Assembly (NCBI RefSeq): GCF_018835585.1
Contig: NZ_JAHGVE010000006.1
Location: 165,825 to 229,824 of the forward strand
Reading direction: 5' to 3'
From: Pelorhabdus rhamnosifermentans
GTDB taxonomy: Bacteria > Bacillota > Negativicutes > UMGS1260
DNA length: 64,000 nucleotides
Position 1 is the stretch's first letter. Every line of letters begins with the position of its first letter. A program made the position numbers and the translations under genes. Positions 1-7,623 of this stretch are shown piece after piece. The notes below the pieces were generated by a model that worked only from the letters and a program-made list of their open reading frames with translations, had not been told where the DNA came from and did no database searches.

Positions 1-408
1 TTTCCAATTTTATTAGCGCAGACAGATAGAAAAAATGAAAGTTTAGGAATATTAATACTTGATTGCAATAACTTTAAAACCATAAATGATACCCAGGGAC
101 ATATCAAGGGAGATTTAGTATTACGGGAAGTTGCAGCTTCCCTCTTAAATGTAACAAGAAAAACAGATTTAGTTGCCAGATGGGGCGGGGATGAATTTTT
201 AATTATTGTTCCTAATACGGATGAAAAAAAGATAAAAATAGTCATAAGTAGAATTGAAACAAAGTTACACGAATTATCTCGAAAATTGCAGATTTCCATT
301 TCTGTTGCAAGTGGATTTTCAATTTATCCCCAAAACGCAACAAATTTTAATGATTTAATTGTAGTTGCTGATAAAATGATGTATAGTATCAAAAATAAAC
401 TTAGGTAA
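1..408 (+). CDS. GGDEF diguanylate cyclase domain protein (C-terminal part)
   Basis: The reading frame is open from the first base, so only the last 135 residues are present. They form most of a GGDEF domain, which makes cyclic di-GMP from two GTP. Visible motifs are LDCNNFKTINDTQGH (metal and nucleotide binding), an intact GGDEF active site at fragment residues 62-66, and an RxxD inhibitory I-site (R53-D56) five residues before it. The enzyme therefore looks active and feedback-controlled. Any sensory domain lies outside the window. It may be cargo of the element that ends at cotJC, but this cannot be settled without the left flank. Confidence 0.9.
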   Translation, partial: FPILLAQTDRKNESLGILILDCNNFKTINDTQGHIKGDLVLREVAASLLNVTRKTDLVARWGGDEFLIIVPNTDEKKIKIVISRIETKLHELSRKLQISISVASGFSIYPQNATNFNDLIVVADKMMYSIKNKLR

Positions 409-459
409 TGAATATATCTATATCTTATGATGTATGTTTTAGGGAAGGTGATTTCAGTC

Positions 460-852
460 ATGCCACCATTGCAAACATTTAATAAGGATTTAGTAAATTA
501 TTTACTTTCATTAGATATTACTTCCCTTTCTCTCCTCCAAAGCGTCATCGCTATTTTATTATCTGAAGGCTTAAATGCCGATGAACAAGATCTACTCGGT
601 AATTTTATAACGAACATAGGAGGTATATTAACCACTATCGGCTCTTATCTAGATGTTCATCAAGAGGAACAAAACAAGACCACTACAAACAATAATGAAT
701 CAGCCTCACAGAAAGATACCGAACTTGATAAAAAAGATTCTTTGCAAAGCGAACTAGAAAAAATGCAGCGACAAATTCGAGAACTACAACAACAAAATAA
801 GGACATGCTAAACTACATAAATAAATTAAACAGTAAATTAAATTGTTTCTAA
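460..852 (+). CDS. hypothetical protein with C-terminal coiled coil
   Basis: About 130 residues with no family I recognise. The N-terminal half is a hydrophobic helical region (DLVNYLLSLDITSLSLLQSVIAILLSEGLN). The C-terminal third is a charged Glu/Lys/Gln-rich stretch typical of a coiled coil. An in-frame ATG lies 11 codons upstream (427), but the purine-rich AGGGAAGGTGAT sits 7-8 bases before the ATG at 460, so I prefer 460. No signal peptide is clear. It follows the GGDEF gene by about 50 bp on the same strand and ends in a strong terminator. No function is proposed. Confidence 0.6.
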   Translation: MPPLQTFNKDLVNYLLSLDITSLSLLQSVIAILLSEGLNADEQDLLGNFITNIGGILTTIGSYLDVHQEEQNKTTTNNNESASQKDTELDKKDSLQSELEKMQRQIRELQQQNKDMLNYINKLNSKLNCF

Positions 853-870
853 AATGTTGAAATTTTCAAC

Positions 871-911
871 ATAAAATAGCCACCTATCCTCATGATAAGT
901 GGCTATTTTAT
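871..911. terminator. bidirectional intrinsic terminator
   Basis: The arms ATAAAATAGCCAC and GTGGCTATTTTAT form a 13-bp stem between two convergent genes. A smaller hairpin (GTTGAA/TTCAAC) lies just upstream. Confidence 0.75.
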
Positions 912-924
912 GTTAGGCACTGAT

Positions 925-1311
925 CTAACGCATAAATCTGATCGTAAAATCCGGCAAATATTTAACAATTGAAGTAAAAATTTCCGTCTTAAATTGTTCA
1001 TCCTTAACCATCGTTTCAATGGCACTACGCTCTATGGTTACATAAGGTTTTATAACACCTAATAAAGGATGATGCAAAGCAGAATCCAATGTACCACTTT
1101 TAACCTCAACAACATTAATTCCATCCATCACGAGCGTGTATCGTCCCGCAATGCTCCCGTCTTCAGTAACTTGTATCCCGATCCTATTTTTACGCCCTGA
1201 AAACATGTGTTCCAAAATCGAGAAAATATGTGGATGCTGTTCTTTAAAACACCCAATTACTTCACGTCGAAAATTGACTAAATCATCTTGAATCAATGTG
1301 TCTAGACTCAT
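925..1311 (-). CDS. hypothetical protein, possibly SCP2-like
   Basis: 128 residues, soluble, with no signal peptide or membrane segment. The middle (IGIQVTEDGSIAGRYTLVMDG, then alternating beta strands) vaguely recalls SCP2-type sterol-carrier folds, but this is only a pattern impression. An excellent Shine-Dalgarno (AAAGGAGGAATTCTAA) precedes the ATG, so expression is likely. It stands alone between two terminators. Function unknown. Confidence 0.6.
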   Translation of the reverse strand: MSLDTLIQDDLVNFRREVIGCFKEQHPHIFSILEHMFSGRKNRIGIQVTEDGSIAGRYTLVMDGINVVEVKSGTLDSALHHPLLGVIKPYVTIERSAIETMVKDEQFKTEIFTSIVKYLPDFTIRFMR

Positions 1312-1424
1312 TTAGAATTCCTCCTTTATAGTTTACTAGAGTTTATAATTCCCCTTTAGAAATATCCTTAATCGTCTGATTATTGGTATTATATGGCAGG
1401 ATCTAAATCAATAATTTGCGTATA

Positions 1425-1452
1425 AAAAAGGCCGTCATTTCATATAGACGGC
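1425..1452 (-). terminator. intrinsic terminator after the 73-aa gene
   Basis: Read on the minus strand, GCCGTC and GACGGC form a stem followed by CTTTTTT. A second small inverted repeat (AGCGTC/GACGCT, 1483-1506) lies just before it and may add structure. Confidence 0.55.
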
Positions 1453-1512
1453 TTAACGTTTCCGCTGCTTACCAGCGCTGGGAGCGTCTTTGTTTTGGAG
1501 GACGCTAATAGC

Positions 1513-1734
1513 TTAGTGGTTTTGTAAAATTCGTATGATAGCAAATCCTTTATCATTAAGTTTTTTATCGTCAGAAAAAATTCCGAGATGCTTATATTTA
1601 TTATAATACGCATCATCAATTTGCCTGTTGCGGTGAGAACTAAATCGTGAAACAATTCTTAAAACTTCTAAAACTCCTGCATCTTTTTCACTCCATGAAG
1701 CTATTTCATTTTTTAACAATTCATCATTCAGCAT
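1513..1734 (-). CDS. small hypothetical protein (73 aa)
   Basis: A short acidic/basic soluble protein, not recognised. Three starts are possible (TTG 1746, ATG 1740, ATG 1734). GGGGATGATT just before the ATG at 1734 makes that the best choice. The C-terminal NDKGFAIIRIL is reminiscent of the winged-helix wing and helix of small DNA-binding proteins, but no HTH can be claimed. It has its own terminator and lies in the accessory segment. Confidence 0.45.
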   Translation of the reverse strand: MLNDELLKNEIASWSEKDAGVLEVLRIVSRFSSHRNRQIDDAYYNKYKHLGIFSDDKKLNDKGFAIIRILQNH

Positions 1735-1916
1735 AATCATCCCCAATTCGGCATTTTTGTATAATATTCGGCAAATCAGGACTATTGTCCTGCTAAAATT
1801 GGCAATAAAAATTTCAGGTATTCGTAGTTTTGTGCTAGCAAGATAGCTTTTCTGTTATTTATGATGGTGTAAAAATTTCATGTACGGAGAAACTAATTTT
1901 GAGGTGATGATGAAGC

Positions 1917-2081
1917 ATGAAAGATTCAATAAAAACTGAAGCAGAAAAAGCAAATGCTAAGGTTGGATACAATCCAAACAATCACGAAAAAGCACAATTG
2001 AACAATTCAAGTAAAAAAAAGGATTCGGATAACGACGCTCTGGAGGCTATTTCTGGATATATCAACAAAAGTGATTGTTGA
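1917..2081 (+). CDS. small hydrophilic protein (54 aa)
   Basis: Starts MKDSIKTEAEKANAKVGYNP and ends DALEAISGYINKSDC. Very polar, lysine- and asparagine-rich, with a single C-terminal Cys. The Shine-Dalgarno GAGGTGATGATGA sits correctly before the ATG, and a strong terminator follows at 2139-2182. It is too short for most gene callers but has full expression signals. The family is unknown. It resembles in size and composition the small polar proteins of spore-formers, without a match to SASP motifs. Confidence 0.5.
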   Translation: MKDSIKTEAEKANAKVGYNPNNHEKAQLNNSSKKKDSDNDALEAISGYINKSDC

Positions 2082-2138
2082 ATAAACTGTTTATTTTCGG
2101 ATATCCTATAAGCAGGAAATACCATCCGTTTTCCTAAT

Positions 2139-2182
2139 GAAATGCCAGAGCCTTCACCCGTCCAGATGTCTCTGGCATTTTC
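2139..2182 (+). terminator. intrinsic terminator
   Basis: The arms GAAATGCCAGAG and CTCTGGCATTTTC form a 12-bp stem ending in Ts, about 60 bp after the 54-aa ORF. Confidence 0.7.
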
Positions 2183-2320
2183 ATGTATAAAATCCGGATT
2201 TCAAGAGTATCCTATAAGTGATAATTTACTTCTCTCTCCTACCAGGGCCAATCAGGTCCTGGCTTTTTCTACGCTGAATTCAACTTAATTCTTCTGGGAA
2301 ATCTAAGATGAGGAGGTGAT

Positions 2321-2467
2321 ATGATGACTGACAAAAACAATATTCCATCCCATCCACAAGCATCTCATTATACAAATGTAAGAGATGTCAAAGACACTCA
2401 AGATCCCGCTCCTAAAACCTCATCTGATGGACATCAACAATGGATTAAAAAAGGTAAACACAGTTAA
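2321..2467 (+). CDS. small hydrophilic protein (48 aa)
   Basis: Begins MMTDKNNIPSHPQASHYTNV and ends WIKKGKHS. Rich in His, Asp, Gln and Pro, with no hydrophobic core, so probably unstructured alone. The perfect Shine-Dalgarno AGGAGGTGAT precedes tandem ATGs (2321 and 2324), and a terminator follows within 5 bp of the stop. The signals make it a credible gene. Function unknown. The phrase TATCCTATAAG occurs twice upstream (around 2102 and 2210), perhaps as a shared control element. Confidence 0.5.
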   Translation: MMTDKNNIPSHPQASHYTNVRDVKDTQDPAPKTSSDGHQQWIKKGKHS

Positions 2468-2471
2468 TTTA

Positions 2472-2505
2472 ATCAGTGGCAGAAAGCTGCCACTGATATT
2501 TTTTG
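2472..2505 (+). terminator. intrinsic terminator
   Basis: ATCAGTGGCAG and CTGCCACTGAT form an 11-bp stem followed by ATTTTTT, immediately after the 48-aa gene. Confidence 0.75.
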
Positions 2506-2566
2506 CCGTACCACTTAGCCATTTGCACATCTATCGCCCTGCCTGTCTACCTTCGGAACAGCCGGA

Positions 2567-2698
2567 TTATCCGGCTTTAGATTTCTCCTTGTTTTGTTCT
2601 TCAATTTTATCTGTTTCTTTGGCAATCGCAACAATTTCTTCATATGTCATGCGCTGAATAATACCGTACATGATTTCGATTGCCTTCGCTTGCCCCAT
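2567..2698 (-). CDS. small charged protein (43 aa)
   Basis: MGQAKAIEIMYGIIQRMTYE, then a helix rich in Glu and Lys, ending EKSKAG. The Shine-Dalgarno GGTGGTGATC precedes the ATG. The last codons overlap a small hairpin (GCCGGAT/ATCCGGC). It looks like one amphipathic helix. No family recognised. Confidence 0.4.
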   Translation of the reverse strand: MGQAKAIEIMYGIIQRMTYEEIVAIAKETDKIEEQNKEKSKAG

Positions 2699-2886
2699 GA
2701 TCACCACCCCCCCATTACAACATATGCAACTGATGATTGTCTCATTGATAGCAAACGACTTTATAAGCTAAATTTTTAACACCCCTCATCCAGGTTCGCT
2801 GCGCACTCGGCAGGTTATCCACGTTGAATAAAACCCTCTAAACTATTTCCTTAACTTATCCGATAAATAGAAGAGGAGGTGAAACT

Positions 2887-3423
2887 ATGTGGTATACAAG
2901 ATACTTACTGATTTTTGCTTTACTTCTGTTTGCTTATTGTCCAACAATTGGACTGGCAGCAGATTCCCGTTATGAAGATATTGTCGTGGGAGACACTGTC
3001 GTAGCTCAATTCGACAAAGAAACGTTACGGTATGAAAAAGACCCTTATCATGATGAACAACTATTGAGCGTATGGATTAAAACTTTTTCCGACTCAAATA
3101 AAGGAGTTTATAGCCTGACTCATTATTTATTCCGACTTCACGACCGTGAGATGCTTCAAACGGATGTGGTTGAATATAATGCGCATGAACACATCACTTG
3201 TACCATAGCCAACAAATATGAGCCTACTTCTTGGTCGAAAATTTTGCCAGAAACATTATCCGAAAAAGGATATGCAGCAGCTTTGAGATATTCGCAGAAT
3301 AATAATGATCAATTGCAGCACGAATACGGCGAAAGAGTAAAAAAGGGAAATAAGCGTAATATATTTTCTTTTCTTACTGAGATTTTTAACATATGTAGTC
3401 AAAATCATGGATCAGAAGATTAA
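2887..3423 (+). CDS. secreted/periplasmic hypothetical protein
   Basis: 178 residues. It opens with a classical signal peptide: basic WYTR, then a hydrophobic core LLIFALLLFAYCPTIG, then likely cleavage after GLAA. The mature part is polar, with an acidic YEDIVVGD start and no motif I recognise. AAGAGGAGGTGAAACT gives a strong ribosome site at this ATG. It is isolated between small ORFs and the recombinase gene, with its own terminator, so it is probably element cargo. Function unknown. Confidence 0.65.
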   Translation: MWYTRYLLIFALLLFAYCPTIGLAADSRYEDIVVGDTVVAQFDKETLRYEKDPYHDEQLLSVWIKTFSDSNKGVYSLTHYLFRLHDREMLQTDVVEYNAHEHITCTIANKYEPTSWSKILPETLSEKGYAAALRYSQNNNDQLQHEYGERVKKGNKRNIFSFLTEIFNICSQNHGSED

Positions 3424-3519
3424 TAATTACGGCAAACAGTATCTACATTAACATCATTAATAGTTAATCCTCTCACCCAGTTATATCCGATGAGTGGATT
3501 AGCGTGTTTGAAACATGTT

Positions 3520-3552
3520 CGGCGAATGGCCTTGTGGCTTTCGCCGTTTTTT
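3520..3552 (+). terminator. intrinsic terminator upstream of the recombinase gene
   Basis: CGGCGAA and TTCGCCG flank an 18-base loop and are followed by TTTTTT. It separates the secreted-protein gene from the recombinase, so the recombinase needs its own promoter. A TATAAT (3604-3609, inside CATATATAAT) lies before it, but I find no convincing -35. Confidence 0.65.
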
Positions 3553-3669
3553 ACTTTATCCATTTTTAAGCTAATTCAGGGCTAGGTAACATTTTGCAAC
3601 ATATATAATAAGAGTAGAGTTATAGCGTCAGAATGGGTAAAAGAGTAAATAACTGAAAGGAGCTATACC

Positions 3670-5139
3670 GTGATTGCAGCAGGTTATTTGCGTGTCAGCA
3701 CAGATGAACAAGCGGAGCACGGTATTTCTATACCGTCACAAAAATCAAGAATTTTGTCCTATTGTAATTCCCAGGGATGGGATTTATATAAATTTTATAT
3801 AGATGATGGTTATTCTGGCAAAGACCTGGAACGCCCAGATATAAAAACTCTAATTCGCGACAGTGAATCTAGGCCCTTTGACGTTGTTGTAGTTATTAAA
3901 CTAGATCGACTGTCTAGACGGCAAAAAGATGTTCTATATTTACTAGAAGATATTTTTGAGCCCTTAAATATAGGCTTTAAATCTGTAGCCGAGCCATTTG
4001 ATACGACAACATCATTTGGTAAAGCTGCCATTGGCATGATGGCGGTGTTTGCGCAATTGGAACGCGAAACTATCGTTGAACGTGTCATTATGGCCAAAAA
4101 TGAAGCTGCCAAACAAGGACGATTCATGGGAGGAATTCCGCCTTATGGCTATAAACACAATCCCGTAACAAAATCAATCGAAATTGATGAAATTACCGCT
4201 GAAGTAGTCCGAACGATATATGCTAAATACTTACATGGAGATATGGGTTATCAAGCAATAACAAATTGGTTAGAATCCAAAAAAATCCCTGCACCGCGCG
4301 CAAAGCATTGGAATCGATCTACTGTTTTAAAAATCCTAACCAATTCCGTCTATGCTGGCTATAGGGAACATAATGGAGTTTTAAATGAAGGTAAACACAA
4401 AGGGATTGTATCAATAGAAGAATGGGAAAGCACACATAAGCTAATAAGTTCACGACAAAATTCTACACCGTCCAAAATACATAGCGGATTAATTTCCGGG
4501 CTAATATTTTGTACCGAATGCGGTGCTAGAATGCGAACAAAAAATGTTTGGCAAAATCACCCATGCACAGATCCAAAGCATATAACACGCTATTACGTCT
4601 GCTATTCACAAGATGGCAGCACCCCCTATATGATAAAATATTCCAAGTGTCAATGTGGTTATAAAGTTGCAAACGATATTGATAAACTAGTTGTAGATCA
4701 ATTAATGTCTTATAGTCTAAATACCACAATACTATTCAAGACATCTAAAAAGCTCCTAAGTAATAAAAAAACTTCACACGCAAAAATGATGATCGAAAAA
4801 CATCAGAAAGAACTTGATACAATAAAAGGAAAAATGGATCGCTGGTATACAGCTTTTGAACTGGAATCACTTGATCCTGAACAATTAATGGACCGGGTGC
4901 AAGACCTTCGTAAAAAAAAGATATATTTAGAAGAAAAGCTCGAAGAATACAAAAACGAATTAGAAGCACAAGACGAACGAAAACTTAATATAGAATTACT
5001 TGTAAAAACATTAAAAAACTTTAAACAAATTTGGCCTAAAGCCACGCCAGAAGAACGTCGCGGTATCATCGTAAATACAATTAAATCTGTCCATGTTAGT
5101 AAGAACAACGATATAAAAATAGAATTTATAACCGATTAG
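3670..5139 (+). CDS. large serine recombinase (site-specific integrase)
   Basis: 489 residues, the normal size for large serine integrases. An N-terminal resolvase domain carries the catalytic serine at residue 10 (YLRVSTDEQ) and the conserved DGYSGKDLERP and LDRLSRRQ motifs. Next come a Recombinase domain (VRTIYAKYL...W..STVLKIL), a zinc ribbon (CTEC at 281-284, CQC at 327-329), and a long coiled coil over about residues 360-440 that normally controls direction. It starts at GTG after GAAAGGAGC. Such enzymes cut and rejoin att sites without homology, and excision usually needs a partner directionality factor. The stop lies about 15 bp from the broken end of cotJC, so the enzyme very probably acts at that junction. 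Confidence 0.95.
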   Translation: MIAAGYLRVSTDEQAEHGISIPSQKSRILSYCNSQGWDLYKFYIDDGYSGKDLERPDIKTLIRDSESRPFDVVVVIKLDRLSRRQKDVLYLLEDIFEPLNIGFKSVAEPFDTTTSFGKAAIGMMAVFAQLERETIVERVIMAKNEAAKQGRFMGGIPPYGYKHNPVTKSIEIDEITAEVVRTIYAKYLHGDMGYQAITNWLESKKIPAPRAKHWNRSTVLKILTNSVYAGYREHNGVLNEGKHKGIVSIEEWESTHKLISSRQNSTPSKIHSGLISGLIFCTECGARMRTKNVWQNHPCTDPKHITRYYVCYSQDGSTPYMIKYSKCQCGYKVANDIDKLVVDQLMSYSLNTTILFKTSKKLLSNKKTSHAKMMIEKHQKELDTIKGKMDRWYTAFELESLDPEQLMDRVQDLRKKKIYLEEKLEEYKNELEAQDERKLNIELLVKTLKNFKQIWPKATPEERRGIIVNTIKSVHVSKNNDIKIEFITD

Positions 5140-5165
5140 TATATCAATATGTTCACGCTGCTTTA
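5140..5165. other. probable recombination junction (attL/attR) inside cotJC
   Basis: CotJC homology runs on the minus strand up to about codon 57 (RYSMPTGVAKA) and then stops, giving a TGA at 5153-5155. The recombinase stop is at 5139. The crossover site must therefore lie within roughly 25 bp here. The other att half and the rest of cotJC would lie left of the window. Confidence 0.65.
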
Positions 5166-5326
5166 GCCACTCCAGTAGGCATGGAATAACGCTGATTCAG
5201 ATAACGAAGCGAAGCCCCAAGTTCTCCATCAGGTCCGCCGTATTGGGTAATCACAAGTTTGGCAAAACCAACATCCGGGCGGCAAACCCGGATAGGATGT
5301 TCCATTTTCTTTTCATAGACCCACAT
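5153..5326 (-). pseudogene. cotJC: cotJC, N-terminal fragment (interrupted spore coat protein / Mn-catalase-like)
   Basis: The fragment reads MWVYEKKMEHPIRV and on to QYGGPDGELGASLRYLNQRYS, the standard CotJC opening, and ends after 57 codons where about 190 are expected. The di-manganese ligands of the catalase-like domain (in the LTDIGTEE..H region and beyond) are absent. An ATG two codons upstream (5332) is too close to the AAAGGA site, so 5326 is preferred. It directly follows cotJB in the usual A-B-C order. The break coincides with the end of a serine recombinase gene, so this is interruption by an insertion and not random decay. The missing part may be restored if the element excises in the mother cell. 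Confidence 0.85.
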
Positions 5327-5350
5327 ATCCATTCATCCTTTCATTAAAAA

Positions 5351-5602
5351 TTACATTTGCCATGGCCAGGGACTATTCACCCAATCCCATTTTCCGTTTA
5401 CACCATGATGACCAATCTCCATAATCGAACCAAACTCATCTTCATATTTAAGCTGATATTTTCTGAGTACGTCAACAGCACAATTATAATCATTCAGTGC
5501 ATCAGAATCGCAAGGATGTGTATCCAAATAAAGTTGGAGTTCAATCGCTACAAACTCCATCTCGCAAATTTTTTTCATCAATGCACATTGTGCATTATCC
5601 AT
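5351..5602 (-). CDS. cotJB: spore coat protein CotJB
   Basis: 83 residues matching CotJB: an N-terminal ALMKKICEMEFVAIELQLYLDTHP, then D..AL.DYN and a conserved aromatic C-terminus (GKWDWVNSPWPWQM). CotJB is a small coat component made under mother-cell control and needed with CotJC in the inner coat. Length and order (30 bp after cotJA, 24 bp before cotJC) are normal. It seems intact although the next gene is interrupted. Confidence 0.9.
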   Translation of the reverse strand: MDNAQCALMKKICEMEFVAIELQLYLDTHPCDSDALNDYNCAVDVLRKYQLKYEDEFGSIMEIGHHGVNGKWDWVNSPWPWQM

Positions 5603-5632
5603 AAGCCTTTTCCACCTCCATAAAGATGATCT

Positions 5633-5827
5633 TTAATTGGGGATCTCATAAACACCATATAATTCGGGGAATAAAGTCCCCTTCATCAAAGCTTCAGCAG
5701 GACTAAAAGCTTTTTTGTAATATTGCCAAGGTGTATAAGAATGAGCTAATAACCGCACCTTACCTTGTAACGGGGGCTCACTAAATTCTTCATTCATGCA
5801 AAATTCTCCCATCCTCGTTTCAGCCAC
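5633..5827 (-). CDS. cotJA: spore coat associated protein CotJA
   Basis: 64 residues with the CotJA core: hydrophobic LAHSYTPWQYYKKAFSPAEALMKGTLFPELYGVYE, where PxQ-Y and the 'G T LFPEL' motif are conserved. The GTG start at 5827 is fixed by AAAGGAGG eight bases before it. First gene of the cotJABC operon, normally transcribed by mother-cell sigma-E. Its presence shows the host lineage sporulates. Confidence 0.9.
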   Translation of the reverse strand: MAETRMGEFCMNEEFSEPPLQGKVRLLAHSYTPWQYYKKAFSPAEALMKGTLFPELYGVYEIPN

Positions 5828-5868
5828 ACAAATAACCTCCTTTGTTTACTAGCCTTACTCCTTGCTTT

Positions 5869-5876
5869 ATTTTATG
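5869..5876 (-). promoter_or_regulatory. possible sigma-E type -10 of the cotJ operon
   Basis: On the minus strand CATAAAAT lies about 40 bp before the cotJA start and fits the sigma-E -10 form (CATACAaT-like). No good -35 is visible 14-15 bases upstream, so support is partial. Confidence 0.3.
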
Positions 5877-6011
5877 TGAAGGACGAAATAAGTGTCCCTG
5901 CGCAGACTATTTTCACATAATATTTTTCATTAAATGCATTGCTCTATGACCTTTTCTCCTGTATCATCTATTAGATGAGACCAATATTATAGAAATAGGA
6001 GTTACGATGAT

Positions 6012-7568
6012 ATGAGTATTTTAATTGTTGAAAATGTTACGCATGGCTTTGGCGCTCGGAAAATTTTAGAAGATGCCTCTTTTCGCTTGTTAAAAGGCGA
6101 ACATGTTGGCCTCGTCGGTGCCAATGGTGAAGGAAAATCCACTTTCTTGAATATTGTTACAGGGCAGTTAACGCCTGACGAAGGAAAAGTAGAATGGTCC
6201 CGTAGGGTGACGGTGGGTTACCTTGATCAGCATACAGCCCTCACACCAGGAAAGACCATTCGCGACGTCTTGCGCGAAGCATTTCAAAGTATGTTTGACC
6301 TTGAAACAGAAATGCTTGCTCTTTACGATAAAATGGGCGATACCTCGCCAGAGGAACTGGAAAAAATGATGGAAGACGTCGGCGAGATTCAGAGTATTTT
6401 AGAACAAAATGGTTTTTACATTCTTGATACGAAAATTGAAGAAGTTGCTGGCGGACTGGGTTTAAGAGAAATCGGACTTGATAAAGATGTCAGTGACCTA
6501 AGCGGCGGACAACGCACGAAAGTTCTCCTAACAAAACTTTTATTGCAAAATCCCAGTATTCTTATATTGGACGAGCCGACAAATTATCTTGATGTCGAAC
6601 ACATTACCTGGCTCAAGCGTTATCTGCAAAATTATGAAAATAGCTTTATTCTTGTGTCTCATGACATTTCTTTCCTAAATGAAGTAGTCAATGTCATCTA
6701 TCATGTTGAAAATACCGTTTTAACCCGTTATACCGGCAATTATGAACAATTTCAAGCCCTTCATGCCGTAAGAAAAGTTCAGGAACAAAAGGCTTACGAA
6801 CGCCAACAACAAGAAGTGGACAAACTCGAAGACTTCATTTCCCGTAATAAAGCTCGCATTTCTACGACAGGCCGCGCAAAAAGTCGCCAGAAACAATTAG
6901 ATAAAATGGAACTTATTGAAAAACCCCGTGAAAAACTAAAACCAACCTTTGGTTTTAGAGAGGCCCGCACACCCTCACGCATCATTATCGAAGCAACCAA
7001 CCTTGTGCTAGGTTATAAAACACCGCTCACTAAACCTGTCAACATTCGCCTGGAGCGCGGTCAAAAAATAGCCATTCGCGGTGTCAATGGTCTGGGTAAA
7101 AGTACGCTACTCAAAACTCTGCTTGGCAACATTCCCGCTTTTTCCGGTAACATTGAACAAGGAGATTTTCTGTTCCCAGGTTATTTCGAACAGGAATCAA
7201 GTCGCGATAACCATAACACAGCCATTGAAGAAATTTGGCAGGAGTTCCCAGGATTGACGAATTACGAAGTACGCTCCGCCCTCGCCCGCTGCGGCCTGAC
7301 AAATGAGCATATTTCCAGTCAGATGATGGTGTTAAGCGGGGGTGAAAGTGCCAAAGTACGTTTATGTAAACTCATGCTAAAAGAATTCAATTGGCTTGTA
7401 CTTGACGAACCAACAAATCATCTTGATGTAGATGCCAAAGATGAACTAAAAAAAGCTCTCATAGATTTTAAAGGAACTATTTTGCTTGTTTCTCATGAAC
7501 CAGAATTTTATGAAGACTGGGTAACCGATATTTGGAATGTCGAAAACTGGACTACAAAAATTGTATAA
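6012..7568 (+). CDS. ABC-F family ATPase (ribosome-associated)
   Basis: 518 residues with two ABC domains and no membrane segments. Walker A motifs are GANGEGKST (36-44) and GVNGLGKST (about 356-364). Signatures are LSGGQRTK and LSGGESAK. Walker B runs ILDEPTNYLD and VLDEPTNHLD. A charged linker (about 255-300) joins the domains, as in ABC-F proteins that act in the ribosomal E site in translation or antibiotic protection. Closest overall to the YbiT/YkpA-type housekeeping branch, but the exact subfamily is uncertain. It is monocistronic, starts after AGGAGTTACGATGAT and converges on a second ABC-F gene. Confidence 0.9.
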   Translation: MSILIVENVTHGFGARKILEDASFRLLKGEHVGLVGANGEGKSTFLNIVTGQLTPDEGKVEWSRRVTVGYLDQHTALTPGKTIRDVLREAFQSMFDLETEMLALYDKMGDTSPEELEKMMEDVGEIQSILEQNGFYILDTKIEEVAGGLGLREIGLDKDVSDLSGGQRTKVLLTKLLLQNPSILILDEPTNYLDVEHITWLKRYLQNYENSFILVSHDISFLNEVVNVIYHVENTVLTRYTGNYEQFQALHAVRKVQEQKAYERQQQEVDKLEDFISRNKARISTTGRAKSRQKQLDKMELIEKPREKLKPTFGFREARTPSRIIIEATNLVLGYKTPLTKPVNIRLERGQKIAIRGVNGLGKSTLLKTLLGNIPAFSGNIEQGDFLFPGYFEQESSRDNHNTAIEEIWQEFPGLTNYEVRSALARCGLTNEHISSQMMVLSGGESAKVRLCKLMLKEFNWLVLDEPTNHLDVDAKDELKKALIDFKGTILLVSHEPEFYEDWVTDIWNVENWTTKIV

Positions 7569-7592
7569 ATACAAAACGAATTAAATTAAAAA

Positions 7593-7614
7593 AGCCGCGC
7601 CTGAAGGCGCGGCT
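7593..7614. terminator. bidirectional terminator between two ABC-F genes
   Basis: AGCCGCGCC and GGCGCGGCT with a TGAA loop form a very stable stem between convergent stops. A-rich sequence on one side and T-rich on the other serve both directions. Confidence 0.8.
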
Positions 7615-7623
7615 CAATTATTT

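Noticed and set aside
1475-1507. AGCGTC/GACGCT hairpin as an RNA gene
   Set aside because: Only a 6-bp stem with a 12-base loop and no conserved surroundings. It is most likely part of the terminator region of the 73-aa gene.
3600-3609. CATATATAAT before the recombinase as a sigma-E/K promoter
   Set aside because: The -10-like sequence is suggestive but no matching -35 (sigma-E or sigma-K form, or sigma-A TTGACA) is found at the right spacing, so sporulation control of the recombinase is not claimed from sequence.
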